Shown: piece after piece, positions 1 to 7,002 of the stretch
Layout: the number at the start of each line of letters is the position of its first letter
Position numbering within the stretch: position 1 is the first letter of the stretch
Origin: an uncultured Clostridia bacterium
GTDB lineage: Bacteria; Bacillota; Clostridia; Christensenellales; UBA3700
Direction of reading: 5' to 3'
NCBI GenBank assembly: GCA_948471525.1
Contig: CAOKSY010000016.1
Coordinates: 1 to 25,610 of the forward strand
Length of the DNA: 25,610 bases
Position numbers and translations under genes: made by a program
Notes under the pieces: model-generated
The model's input: the letters and a program-made list of their open reading frames with translations, nothing else
Databases searched by the model: none
Told to the model about the DNA's origin: nothing

Positions 1-2
1 TA

Positions 3-1289
3 CTGAAAGTCATCAAGGAATGGTGGCAGGTAGTAGCGAGCGGAATAAGCATAGTACTTATAATAGTATTCACGGCAAAAGGCATAGGCTATGCAAGTAA
101 GCGCAAAGAGAACAAGAAGACAATAGAGAGCAGATACAAGACGTATTATGCGACGGGCTTGTTCGGTTTGAGCATGACGAAGTGGACTATAATGGCAGGC
201 GTGCTGATGGGCGCGGCGTTGATAGCGTTCGTCTTTATGCTGATAGAGAAGAGAGGATACAAGAAGTCCGTACGCGAACTTGAAGAAGCGAGAGATGAAT
301 ATGAACGCAACCAAAGGGATTTCGACAATAGAAAACGCGATACCGACAATCAGCGCAGAGACGAAGATCTCAAGATGATACTTATGAGTATGCTGGGCGG
401 AGGCAATATGAACGGCGGTAACGGCCAGGCTCAGAATGGATACGGATACGCTCAACCTACGGTGGGCGCAGAGGAGATACGCGGAATAGTATCCGAGACG
501 ATGACTGCTATGTTGCCGAATATGCAACAGTACTTGCCTCAACAGGCGTCTTCCAACGACGAGATAATAAAAGAACTTGTCGAGGGGCAAAAGCTGATAA
601 TGCAAAGACTTGCGGAGCAGCCTGCCGAAAGAATAATCGAACGCGAAGTAGCGACGACTACGGCAGTCAATTATGACGACAGGATAGACAGACTTATGCG
701 TAATCAAGAGGAGTTGATGAGGCAGATAGAGGAATTGAAACCCAATAAGACTGTGGAAAGACAAATCGTCGAAGTGCCTGTAGAAAAGGTGGTGGAAAAG
801 ATAGTCGAGAAGCCTGTAGAGAAGATAGTAGAGAAAGAAGTCAAGGTCGAAGTACCCGCGGCAAAACCGACTGCGCCGAAAAAGCCGGTCGCTCCCAGAC
901 TTACACTCGACGAAGCGTATGCGAAACTGAGCAAGGAACAGAAGAAGTTCTTTGATACTCTCAAGGCATATGCTATGAGCAAAGATAAGTGCAAGGAGAA
1001 GAAATCTACGTATTATATCTTGCTCGGACAGTCTTCGGTAAATCCTTTGGTCAAACTTACGGTAAAGAAAGATACTACAGTTGCATTGTTCAAGATGGAA
1101 GACGAGTACTTCAAAGATATCAGAAGAGACGCGGGATCAGACGGAACAAAGATAAAAGTCAAGGAGACCGAACTCGTGGTCGGCGACGTTCAGGCACTTG
1201 ATGCGGCAAAGAGAATGGTAGATCTTAGGGAAGATCAGATTGAACGTTATCAGGAGTATCTTAAGGAACAGAAGAGTATGAAACGTTGA
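3..1289 (+). CDS. Membrane-anchored coiled-coil protein with VEK repeats (5' end outside window)
   Basis: The reading frame is open from the first base of the window, so the gene starts upstream and only the last 428 codons or so are seen. Two hydrophobic segments lie near the visible N-terminus (about residues 11-31 and 62-79), separated by a short basic stretch. A charged coiled coil rich in Arg, Asp and Glu follows, then a Gly/Asn/Gln-rich linker, a second helical stretch, and a low-complexity block of repeated VEK units (VEKVVEKIVEKPVEKIVEKE) near positions 777-840. A Pro/Ala/Lys-rich linker leads to a C-terminal alpha/beta domain of about 125 residues beginning near LTLDEAYAKLSKEQ. I do not recognise a family. 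The layout suggests a membrane protein that holds a folded C-terminal domain away from the membrane on a long stalk. No function is assigned. No terminator directly follows the stop; the first strong one is at 1741. Confidence 0.75.
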   Translation: MKVIKEWWQVVASGISIVLIIVFTAKGIGYASKRKENKKTIESRYKTYYATGLFGLSMTKWTIMAGVLMGAALIAFVFMLIEKRGYKKSVRELEEARDEYERNQRDFDNRKRDTDNQRRDEDLKMILMSMLGGGNMNGGNGQAQNGYGYAQPTVGAEEIRGIVSETMTAMLPNMQQYLPQQASSNDEIIKELVEGQKLIMQRLAEQPAERIIEREVATTTAVNYDDRIDRLMRNQEELMRQIEELKPNKTVERQIVEVPVEKVVEKIVEKPVEKIVEKEVKVEVPAAKPTAPKKPVAPRLTLDEAYAKLSKEQKKFFDTLKAYAMSKDKCKEKKSTYYILLGQSSVNPLVKLTVKKDTTVALFKMEDEYFKDIRRDAGSDGTKIKVKETELVVGDVQALDAAKRMVDLREDQIERYQEYLKEQKSMKR

Positions 1290-1359
1290 AGCGGCGCAGT
1301 AACCGACCGCGCAATAGCAGTCCCCTTTTCGCTTGATCTTCGAGACTCGGGGCGACGAC

Positions 1360-1376
1360 GTGTACGGGAAGTACAC
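1360..1376. repeat. GTAC-type hairpin repeat, copy 1
   Basis: GTGTAC-GGGAA-GTACAC is a perfect 6-bp stem with a 5-nt loop. It sits inside a larger imperfect palindrome: TTTTCGCTT near 1325-1333 is the reverse complement of AAGCGAAAA near 1402-1410. The same core with a GGNAA loop recurs at 1548, 6572 and 6678. Confidence 0.6.
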
Positions 1377-1397
1377 TTGACGCCGCCGCTCGCTCTA

Positions 1398-1435
1398 GCT
1401 AAAGCGAAAATCGAACTACTCTCCGCGGTCGAGAG
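1398..1435. repeat. 38-nt direct repeat with variable core, copy 1
   Basis: The unit is GCTAAAGCGAAAATC, then 8 variable bases (GAACTACT), then CTCCGCGGTCGAGAG. The two 15-base flanks match copy 2 (1584-1621) exactly, and the spacing is the same. Both copies follow a GTAC-type hairpin, so the hairpin and the direct repeat appear to be parts of one element. Confidence 0.75.
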
Positions 1436-1452
1436 TGGCTAGGGATAAGCGG

Positions 1453-1536
1453 TTGAGATTTCTCGACTGCGCTCGTAAGGAGCGAAGCATTGGTGTAGCG
1501 AGCAAGCAGATGCGTCTCGTGCGAGCGTCAATGACA
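1453..1536. repeat. REP-like palindromic segment
   Basis: The segment begins TTGAGATTTCTCGACTGCG and ends near AATGACA. It resembles, from memory, short GAGATT...CTCG...AATGACA repeats that are common between genes in many bacterial genomes. Here it is interrupted by about 50 bases rich in GCGAGC motifs. There is only one copy in the window, so the assignment rests on resemblance alone. Confidence 0.3.
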
Positions 1537-1542
1537 AGATAG

Positions 1543-1560
1543 ACCGTGTACGGCAAGTAC
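1543..1560. repeat. GTAC-type hairpin repeat, copy 2
   Basis: GTAC-GGCAA-GTAC lies at 1548-1560. The upstream ACCGTGT (1543-1549) is the reverse complement of ACACGGT (1599-1605), which falls in the variable core of the second 38-nt repeat. Hairpin and direct repeat may therefore fold together. Confidence 0.55.
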
Positions 1561-1583
1561 TACTTAGTGGCTAGGCTACTCCC

Positions 1584-1621
1584 GCTAAAGCGAAAATCAC
1601 ACGGTTCTCCGCGGTCGAGAG
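1584..1621. repeat. 38-nt direct repeat with variable core, copy 2
   Basis: This has the same two 15-base flanks as copy 1, around a different 8-base core (ACACGGTT). The two copies are offset by 186 bases. Confidence 0.75.
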
Positions 1622-1740
1622 GTACTTGGTAGAATTTGTTTAGTTGTCTAAAAAATTCGTCATCTCAACCAACGTGGAGAGAGCTAATCAAATCTCAACC
1701 TTTTGCAAACATAAGCCAACATCTCAATCCTCATTATACA

Positions 1741-1774
1741 ACGGTCGGCGGGCAAATGCCCGTCGGTCGTTTTT
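1741..1774 (+). terminator. Strong intrinsic terminator
   Basis: ACGGTCGGCGGGC pairs with GCCCGTCGGTCGT over 13 base pairs (three G-U) around an AAAT loop, followed directly by a run of T. It lies 450 bases past the first gene and upstream of the next promoter, so it insulates the two. Confidence 0.85.
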
Positions 1775-1932
1775 ATCCGACGGTTTATGAAACCGTGAAT
1801 GAGTATAAAGCACATAAGAAAAATTATTCTAAGAAATATTTTCCAATAGTTATTATTCTTATTTTTAACCTTAAAAAGCGGACAATTTGTGCGGATTGAA
1901 CGTATTATGGATAAAATAATTAAATGTTTGAG

Positions 1933-1962
1933 TTGACTTTTCGGGGGGGCATATATTAAAAT
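1933..1962 (+). promoter_or_regulatory. Promoter of the SDR gene
   Basis: TTGACT (1933-1938) and TAAAAT (1957-1962) are 18 bases apart. Transcription would start near 1969. The in-frame ATG at 1961 is therefore inside the -10 box and cannot be the start codon. Confidence 0.7.
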
Positions 1963-2020
1963 GTTTTTGTTAAATTATGAGCAAAGTCTTAAGATAAAGA
2001 CTGATTTAAGAGGTGTTATT

Positions 2021-2974
2021 ATGACAAAGAAGTGGATTTACGGAAGAAATGTAGTTTTGACTGGTTGTTCTACCGGCATGGGCAAAGAAGTGCTGATGAT
2101 ACTTGTCAAAAAATACGGATGCAACGTAATGGGCGTGGCTAGAAATAAGGCTAAGCTCGACGAACTTGAGGCGGAACTCGGAGATAAGTTCAGTTATCGC
2201 AGATTTAATATATCCGATCTTCAGGCTTGGAAAGATTTTGCGGCAGAGTTGGAAAATATGGGCTTTATGACCGATATTCTTATCAATAATGCAGGTATGA
2301 TCCAGCCCTTCGGTCAGTATAACGATCTCACGGACGAACAGGTCAAGAAGGTCATAGATACCAATCTTATGAGCGTAGTTTACGGTTGTAAAGCTATGTT
2401 GCCGACGATCAAAAAGTCGAAATACGGATATATATGCAACGTAGCCAGCGCGTCGGCGATTTTGCCGGTAGGCGGCGAAAGCATTTATTCCGCGACAAAG
2501 GGCGGAGTTTGGGCGTTGACTGAGTGTCTTGCGCAGGAACTCAAAGGCTACGGCATAGGCGTATCGTGCGTAATGCCCGGACCTGTCAAGACAGATATAT
2601 ATAAGGCGAGAGAGGGCGAAAGCGGACCGAAGGCAGATTCTTTGGTAGAAAGCATAGGAATTACGGCACAGACAGCGGGCAGAAGAATAGTCAAGGCAAT
2701 CAGAAAAGGCAAGGTAAGAGTCGTCACCGACGGCGTGGCAAGACTTATGGATTTTGGAATGAGAGTTTGTCCGTCGTTCACTTGCAAGGCTACGGGAAGT
2801 CTGATGAGAAAATTCAGCCCCAAAGTCAAGTCGTTTGCGCCTATTTATGCAGAGCAGCTTGAGAATAAAAAGGCTATCAAGCAGATGAAGAAGGATCGCA
2901 AAAAGACCGTGTACAAAAAACTCGATCAGGTGGGCGAGGGTGCGTTTAAAAACGACGATCTTACCAACGTATAA
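2021..2974 (+). CDS. Short-chain dehydrogenase/reductase (SDR)
   Basis: A 317-residue NAD(P)-dependent oxidoreductase of the classical SDR family. The Rossmann cofactor motif TGCSTGMG is at residues 14-21, NNAG at 89-92, Asn115 in the active-site helix, and the catalytic Ser143, Tyr156 and Lys160 (YSATK) are all present. The Arg near position 41, after the second strand, hints at NADP preference. A basic C-terminal tail of about 65 residues follows the core fold and is longer than usual for a classical SDR. The start at 2021 is chosen because AAGAGGTG lies at 2008-2015 and because the upstream ATG at 1961 is inside the promoter. The gene is alone in its transcription unit. The substrate cannot be told from the sequence. 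The stop is followed after 27 bases by the rpmG promoter. Confidence 0.9.
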   Translation: MTKKWIYGRNVVLTGCSTGMGKEVLMILVKKYGCNVMGVARNKAKLDELEAELGDKFSYRRFNISDLQAWKDFAAELENMGFMTDILINNAGMIQPFGQYNDLTDEQVKKVIDTNLMSVVYGCKAMLPTIKKSKYGYICNVASASAILPVGGESIYSATKGGVWALTECLAQELKGYGIGVSCVMPGPVKTDIYKAREGESGPKADSLVESIGITAQTAGRRIVKAIRKGKVRVVTDGVARLMDFGMRVCPSFTCKATGSLMRKFSPKVKSFAPIYAEQLENKKAIKQMKKDRKKTVYKKLDQVGEGAFKNDDLTNV

Positions 2975-3001
2975 GATATTTTAAATATAATAGAAAAATA
3001 T

Positions 3002-3030
3002 TTGACACACCTCGTTGTTTGTGCTAAAAT
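3002..3030 (+). promoter_or_regulatory. Promoter of the rpmG-secE-nusG-rplK-rplA operon
   Basis: TTGACA (3002-3007) and TAAAAT (3025-3030) have the ideal 17-base spacing. It lies about 46 bases before the L33 start. No other strong promoter was seen until 5393, so it probably drives all five genes. Confidence 0.85.
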
Positions 3031-3075
3031 GTATTAGCACCTACTATGGGGTGTAATTTTTTTGGAGGTGTTGTT

Positions 3076-3225
3076 ATGACTACAAGAATTACTTTGGCTT
3101 GTACAGAATGCAAACAACGCAATTACGATACTTATAAGAATAAGAAGAATACTCCCGATAGATTGGAAATCAAGAAGTATTGCAAATTCTGTAAGAAGAC
3201 GACGGTACATAAAGAGACCAAGTAA
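3076..3225 (+). CDS. rpmG: 50S ribosomal protein L33
   Basis: A 49-residue zinc-ribbon L33 that begins MTTRITLACTECKQRNY. The four zinc-binding cysteines are in two pairs, Cys9/Cys12 and Cys36/Cys39, so this is the zinc-containing (C+) form. L33 sits near the E site of the large ribosomal subunit. TTGGAGGTG just upstream is a strong ribosome binding site. The gene is the first of the rpmG-secE-nusG cluster, a classic bacterial arrangement, and ends 16 bases before secE. Confidence 0.95.
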   Translation: MTTRITLACTECKQRNYDTYKNKKNTPDRLEIKKYCKFCKKTTVHKETK

Positions 3226-3241
3226 TAAGGAGACACCCGTT

Positions 3242-3592
3242 ATGGCAAAGAAAGATAAGAACATCACGTCGGGAGAGACTTTGATGGCCAACGCGCCGCT
3301 CAAGGACGCTGATTTGAGCGCGGAATCCGCAGCTCGCAATAACTCGTCCACGAAGTCCAATCCGAAAAAATCCGATAAAAAACCCGGTCGCGGCGCACGA
3401 ATGAGAAAGACTTTTAAGGAAATGATTTCCGAGCTCAAGAAGGTGTCTTGGCCGACCGCGAAAAAGACTATGTCTATGTTCGGTATAGTGGTAGCGGTAG
3501 TGCTGTTCTTCCTCGTTATCATATCCGCGTTCGACTACGGAATAATCAACCTTATCGAGCTTTTGATGAAGAATTCGATAGGCGGAAATTAA
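3242..3592 (+). CDS. secE: Preprotein translocase subunit SecE
   Basis: A 116-residue SecE, the small clamp subunit of the SecYEG protein-conducting channel. The hallmark ELKKVSWPT is at residues 64-72, followed by a single membrane span (about 79-101) and a short tail. The first 55 residues form a polar, Lys/Ser/Asn-rich extension that is longer than in minimal single-span SecE proteins and looks disordered. TAAGGAG before the start is the binding site. The stop codon overlaps the AAGGAG site of nusG, so the two genes are tightly coupled. Confidence 0.93.
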   Translation: MAKKDKNITSGETLMANAPLKDADLSAESAARNNSSTKSNPKKSDKKPGRGARMRKTFKEMISELKKVSWPTAKKTMSMFGIVVAVVLFFLVIISAFDYGIINLIELLMKNSIGGN

Positions 3593-3602
3593 GGAGCCAA
3601 TT

Positions 3603-4151
3603 ATGGAAGAAATGGAAAAGACTAACGGCGTCGCAGACGCAAAGTGGTATATTCTTCAGACGCAGTTCGGTTATGAATCCATCGCTTATTCTTCTTTGAA
3701 GCAGTTGGTGGAACTCAACAGTCTGCAAGACTATATATTCGATATCGTAGTCCCCGAGGAAGAGGAGATAGTAGAGCGCAACGGCAAGAAGAAAAGCGTT
3801 ATGCGCAAGAAATTCCCTAACTATCTTTTCATTAAGATGATATATACCAAGCAAATATGGTTTTTGGTAAAGAATACGAGGGGCATAAAAGATTTTTGCA
3901 GCGGCTATGACGGCAAACCGTTGCCTATGACGGATGACGAAGTCAAACGCGCTCAATTGGAGAAAGTCACGATCGAAGACCTCAAGGTCAACGTCGGAGA
4001 TCATATAAACATTATGAACGGACCTTTGCAAGGTTTTATCGGAGAGATCAAAGAGATCAAAGCCGATGTGGAGAAGATCAAGGTATCCGTTATGATGTTC
4101 GGCAGAGAGACAACCGTAGAGTTGGACTTTGCTCAGGTAGAAAAGTTATAA
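3603..4151 (+). CDS. nusG: Transcription termination/antitermination factor NusG
   Basis: A 182-residue NusG, which binds RNA polymerase during elongation and can link it to Rho or the ribosome. The N-terminal NGN domain spans roughly residues 13-115 (KWYILQTQFGYE, then FPNYLFIKM). The KOW domain spans roughly 128-182 (VGDHINIMNGPLQGFIGEI). The length is typical of the family. The short acidic N-terminal lead (MEEMEKTNGVADA) is unremarkable. The start follows AAGGAG at suitable spacing. Its place between secE and rplK is the usual bacterial order. Confidence 0.96.
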   Translation: MEEMEKTNGVADAKWYILQTQFGYESIAYSSLKQLVELNSLQDYIFDIVVPEEEEIVERNGKKKSVMRKKFPNYLFIKMIYTKQIWFLVKNTRGIKDFCSGYDGKPLPMTDDEVKRAQLEKVTIEDLKVNVGDHINIMNGPLQGFIGEIKEIKADVEKIKVSVMMFGRETTVELDFAQVEKL

Positions 4152-4242
4152 GTCACAAACGGTCGCTATACGACCTTGGGAGAGGTGCAAAATTCTTTCA
4201 TTGTATCTCGATAATACCACGATTGCTTGGAGGTAAAACACT

Positions 4243-4668
4243 ATGGCAAAGAAGATTAAGGCAGTAGTAAAGTTGCAGTTGCCGGCCGGCAAGGCAACCC
4301 CGGGACCACCTGTCGGTTCCACGCTCGGTCCTCACGGAATCAATATTCCCGGATTCACCAAAGAATTCAATGAGAAGACCAAAGGTCAGGAAGGACTTAT
4401 TCTTCCGGTAGTAATGACGATTTTTGAAGATCGTTCGTTTACGTTTATTCTTAAGACTCCGCCGGCTGCGGTACTTATCAAAAAGGCTTGCGGTCTGCAA
4501 AGCGGCAGCGCAAAACCCAATAAAGATAAGGTAGCAAAGTTGACGCAGGCTCAACTCGAAGACATCGCAAAGACAAAGATGCCCGACATCACAGCGGGAA
4601 GTCTTGAAGCGGCAAAGAAGACGATCGCAGGTACAGCCCGCAGTATGGGCGTCCTCGTCGAAGAATAA
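4243..4668 (+). CDS. rplK: 50S ribosomal protein L11
   Basis: A 141-residue L11, which binds the GTPase-associated region of 23S rRNA and forms the base of the L7/L12 stalk. The N-terminal signature KLQLPAGKATPGPPVGSTLG and the C-terminal RNA-binding part (KDKVAKLTQAQLEDIAKTKM) are both intact, and the length is standard. TTGGAGGT at 4227-4234 sets the start. The 91-base gap after nusG holds a small hairpin (GGTCG-CTATA-CGACC, near 4160-4174) but no recognisable promoter, so rplK is probably read through from the rpmG promoter. Regulation by L1 binding to this leader is known in other bacteria, but I could not verify a binding site here. Confidence 0.97.
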   Translation: MAKKIKAVVKLQLPAGKATPGPPVGSTLGPHGINIPGFTKEFNEKTKGQEGLILPVVMTIFEDRSFTFILKTPPAAVLIKKACGLQSGSAKPNKDKVAKLTQAQLEDIAKTKMPDITAGSLEAAKKTIAGTARSMGVLVEE

Positions 4669-4685
4669 TAAGGAGGCTTAAAGAT

Positions 4686-5372
4686 ATGAAACAGAGCAAG
4701 AGATTTATCGAGGCTTCCAAGTTGGTAGATTTGACGAAGTCCTACGATCCCCAAGAGGCAATGCAGTTGGTAGTCAATACCGCTACGGCAAAATTCGACG
4801 AGTCTATCGAACTTCACGTAAGACTCGGCGTAGACTCCAGACACGCTGACCAACAGGTCAGAGGCGTAGTAGTTCTTCCGCACGGTACCGGTAAGACAAA
4901 GAAAGTCCTCGTTATCGCAAAGGGCGCGAAGGCTGACGAAGCTACCGCGGCAGGCGCCGACTACGTAGGCGGAGAAGAGTACATCAATAAAATCAAAAAC
5001 GAAAACTGGTTTGATTTCGATGTCTGCGTTACCACTCCCGAAATGATGGGCTTGGTAGGTAGAATCGGTAAGGTCCTCGGACCTAAGGGCTTGATGCCTA
5101 ACCCCAAATCGGGCACCGTTACTATGGACGTAGCTAAGGCTGTCAACGAAATCAAGGCAGGTAAAGTCGAGTACAGACTTGACAAGACGAACATTATCCA
5201 CGTCGCTATCGGCAAGAAGTCTTTCGGAAGCGAAAAACTTATGGATAACTTCAATACGATTTTCGACGCTATACTTAAGGCTAAGCCTGCGGCTGCAAAA
5301 GGTCAGTACGTAAAGAGCGTATCCGTATCCAGCACAATGGGCCCCGGCGTTAAGCTCGCGGTGAAAATGTAA
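4686..5372 (+). CDS. rplA: 50S ribosomal protein L1
   Basis: A 228-residue L1, the protein of the mobile L1 stalk near the ribosomal E site. In many bacteria it also represses its own operon. The family signatures are present: VRLGVDSRHADQQVRG in domain I, GKVLGPKGLMPNPKSGTV in domain II, and the C-terminal TMGPGVKL. AAGGAGG lies 10 bases before the ATG. It is the last gene of the first ribosomal operon. A new promoter begins about 20 bases after the stop, with no clear terminator between, so some read-through into rplJ is likely. Confidence 0.97.
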   Translation: MKQSKRFIEASKLVDLTKSYDPQEAMQLVVNTATAKFDESIELHVRLGVDSRHADQQVRGVVVLPHGTGKTKKVLVIAKGAKADEATAAGADYVGGEEYINKIKNENWFDFDVCVTTPEMMGLVGRIGKVLGPKGLMPNPKSGTVTMDVAKAVNEIKAGKVEYRLDKTNIIHVAIGKKSFGSEKLMDNFNTIFDAILKAKPAAAKGQYVKSVSVSSTMGPGVKLAVKM

Positions 5373-5392
5373 TTGATATTCGTTAAAAACGT

Positions 5393-5421
5393 TTGACAAT
5401 TATATTGAAATAATTTATTAT
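5393..5421 (+). promoter_or_regulatory. Promoter of the rplJ-rplL operon
   Basis: TTGACA (5393-5398) and TATTAT (5416-5421) are 17 bases apart. The transcript should start near 5428, right at the beginning of the L10 leader. Confidence 0.85.
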
Positions 5422-5427
5422 TAATAA

Positions 5428-5559
5428 GCAAATATCTTGCCGAAGACAGCAAGTGCGAGCGATCGCTTAATTTCTTGCCGAGGTGGGAAGGCTATACTCT
5501 AAGAGTTTCCTACCCTCTGTGTCTTTGGCATAGAGGGTAATTTTATAGGAGGTAATATA
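5428..5559 (+). promoter_or_regulatory. Ribosomal protein L10 leader with attenuator
   Basis: The stretch with TTGCCGAAGACAGCAAGTGC (from 5437) and CTTAATTTCTTGCCGAGGT (5465-5483) matches the widespread L10 leader that binds the L10-(L12)4 complex. Downstream, two structures exclude each other. One is an anti-terminator, GGTGGGAA (5482-5489) with TTCCTACC (5507-5514). The other is a terminator stem, TACCCTCTGTG (5511-5521) with CATAGAGGGTA (5529-5539), followed by ATTTTAT. They share 5511-5514. This fits autoregulation of rplJL by premature termination. The leader motif is established knowledge; the direction of the switch is inferred. Confidence 0.88.
5511..5545 (+). terminator. Attenuator terminator of the L10 leader
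   Basis: An 11-bp stem with a TCTTTGG loop, followed by ATTTTAT, lies just before the rplJ ribosome binding site. Its 5' arm is shared with an alternative stem, as expected for a regulated terminator. Confidence 0.75.
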
Positions 5560-6048
5560 ATGTCGGCATCAAGAGATTTGAAGGCGCAACACGTCGAGGA
5601 AATCAAAAGTATGATCCAGGGATGTAACGGTATGGTCGTTGTATCTTATCAGGGAATTTCCGTCGCAGACGATACTCAGTTGCGTGCAAAATTCAGGGCT
5701 GAAAACGTGCAGTACAAAGTTCTTAAAAACAGACTTGTTCAGAGAGCTTTGAACGAACTCGGCATCGAAGGCTTTGACAAACATTTGGAAGGTTCGTCGG
5801 CTTTTGCATTTGCAAACGGCGACGCTCTCGCAGCGGCAAAGATCGTTGTAGAACAAAGCAAAACGGTAAAGGCTCTTAAGGCTAAGTGCGGTCTTATGGA
5901 CGGCGCGTTTATCGACGAGACGGTAGTAAACAAACTCGCGTCTATTCCGTCGAAAGAAGTTTTGCTCGCTCAACTTCTCGGTATGCTCCAAAGTCCTATC
6001 AGCGGCTTTGCAAGAGCTATCCAACAGATTGCGGAGAAGCAAGCATAA
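5560..6048 (+). CDS. rplJ: 50S ribosomal protein L10
   Basis: A 162-residue L10, which anchors L7/L12 dimers on the ribosomal stalk and represses its own operon through the leader upstream. The N-terminal rRNA-binding part contains the family stretch VVVSYQGISVADDTQLRAKF and YKVLKNRLVQRAL. The C-terminal helix that binds L7/L12 dimers follows at LASIPSKEVLLAQLLGMLQS. The ATG follows ATAGGAGGT with ideal spacing. rplL starts 71 bases after the stop. Confidence 0.97.
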   Translation: MSASRDLKAQHVEEIKSMIQGCNGMVVVSYQGISVADDTQLRAKFRAENVQYKVLKNRLVQRALNELGIEGFDKHLEGSSAFAFANGDALAAAKIVVEQSKTVKALKAKCGLMDGAFIDETVVNKLASIPSKEVLLAQLLGMLQSPISGFARAIQQIAEKQA

Positions 6049-6119
6049 TAATCGCATCACAACGCTGTAAGGCAGCGTAAACAAACAAAACATTAGAATT
6101 TTTTTGGAGGAATATAAAA

Positions 6120-6494
6120 ATGGCAGATATTGCAAAGATGATTGAAGAAATCAAAGGTATGACAGTACTTGAACTTAACGATCTCGTTAAGGCTATCGAA
6201 ACAGAATTCGGAGTAAGCGCGGCAGCTATGGCAGTTGCAGCTCCTGCAGCAGGCGGCGCAGCAGCTCCCGCAGCAGAAGAGAAGACTGAGTTTGACGTAA
6301 TCTTGAAGAGCGCAGGCGCTAACAAGATGGCAGTAATCAAGCTCGTTAAGGATCTCACCGGCGCAGGTCTTAAGGACGCTAAAGATATGGTTGACAACGC
6401 TCCTAAGGCTATCAAGGAAGCTATCTCTAAAGAGGCTGCTGACGAAATCGCAGGCAAGCTTAAGGAAGCGGGCGCTGAGGTCGAAATTAAGTAA
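6120..6494 (+). CDS. rplL: 50S ribosomal protein L7/L12
   Basis: A 124-residue L7/L12, the flexible stalk protein that recruits translation factors. The N-terminal dimerisation domain is about residues 1-35, the Ala/Gly/Pro-rich hinge about 36-54, and the C-terminal factor-binding domain follows (TEFDVILKSAGANKMAVIKLV). TTGGAGGAATATAAAA before the ATG is a strong site. The 71-base gap after rplJ has a small hairpin (ACGCTG-TAAGG-CAGCGT, 6062-6078), possibly a processing or attenuation point. Unlike the common rplJ-rplL-rpoB order, no rpoB follows; a long terminator-like hairpin does. Confidence 0.97.
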   Translation: MADIAKMIEEIKGMTVLELNDLVKAIETEFGVSAAAMAVAAPAAGGAAAPAAEEKTEFDVILKSAGANKMAVIKLVKDLTGAGLKDAKDMVDNAPKAIKEAISKEAADEIAGKLKEAGAEVEIK

Positions 6495-6538
6495 TTTGTT
6501 CGACGTCAAGTCGGATATTGCGCGCCACGCGCGTCATT

Positions 6539-6619
6539 AAACGGCATACTACATTGGCGAGATCGCTTGTCGTACGGCAAGTACGACTGCGACTCCCTCT
6601 TCGCGTAGTATGTCGTTTT
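6539..6619 (+). terminator. Very long hairpin terminator built on a GTAC repeat
   Basis: The outer arms AAACGGCATACTAC (6539-6552) and GTAGTATGTCGTTT (6605-6618) pair over 14 positions with one G-U. The tip is GTCGTAC-GGCAA-GTACGAC (6569-6587), the same core as the repeats at 1360 and 1548. A TTTTC tail follows. It is the first plausible end point for the rplJL transcript. Confidence 0.65.
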
Positions 6620-6676
6620 CTGTTCGCGGGTGACACGTACTACCGACTTTCCGCCGAACATTATTTAAAATAACAT

Positions 6677-6689
6677 ATACGGTAAGTAC
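6677..6689. repeat. GTAC-type hairpin repeat, degenerate copy
   Basis: ATAC-GGTAA-GTAC keeps the GGNAA loop and the downstream GTAC, but the stem has shrunk to 3 base pairs. Confidence 0.35.
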
Positions 6690-6972
6690 GGGCGATTTTT
6701 TCTTGTATTGTCTCAACACAAAATACGCGATATTTTTCCGTACAACAGCGGCTTCTCGAACTTTAGGTAATAATTGTGAGTAAAAATAATTTCAAGAAAA
6801 AAATAAAATACACAGATTTTCCGTTAAACTTTTACATCAATATTATATTGCAGAAATTTATCGTTTTAATTGATTGTCAAAAATCAATTTGTCGATTGAA
6901 AACCGACAATTTTCAAATTACGTGTCGATATTGCAATGTACGGTTCATATCCGACGTATATCAAACAAATTA

Positions 6973-7002
6973 TTGACTACAAAGCCTTCGATGTGGTAAA
7001 AT
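6973..7002 (+). promoter_or_regulatory. Promoter of the aminotransferase gene
   Basis: TTGACT (6973-6978) and TAAAAT (6997-7002) are 18 bases apart, giving a 5' leader of about 27 bases. Confidence 0.7.

Larger units (their letters stand above)
1290..1960. other. Gene-free, repeat-rich intergenic region
   Basis: About 670 bases without a credible gene. It holds two GTAC-type hairpins, a 38-nt direct repeat in two copies, a REP-like segment near 1453-1536, a strong intrinsic terminator (1741-1774) and the promoter of the next gene (1933-1962). An open frame at 1636-1899 runs straight through the terminator hairpin and has no family resemblance, so it is not treated as a gene. Confidence 0.7.

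Noticed and set aside
1398..1621. CRISPR-like direct repeats
   Set aside because: Only two units, 186 bases apart, with the variable part inside the repeat rather than between repeats, and no cas genes.
1636..1899. 87-codon open frame on the plus strand
   Set aside because: It runs through the strong terminator at 1741-1774, has no convincing binding site, and its low-complexity tail shows no family resemblance.
1961..2020. Upstream ATG for the SDR gene
   Set aside because: It lies inside the -10 box of the promoter and would add 20 residues without a binding site.
6776..6976. 66-codon open frame in the AT-rich spacer
   Set aside because: Non-ATG start, no ribosome binding site, and composition that follows the AT-rich spacer.
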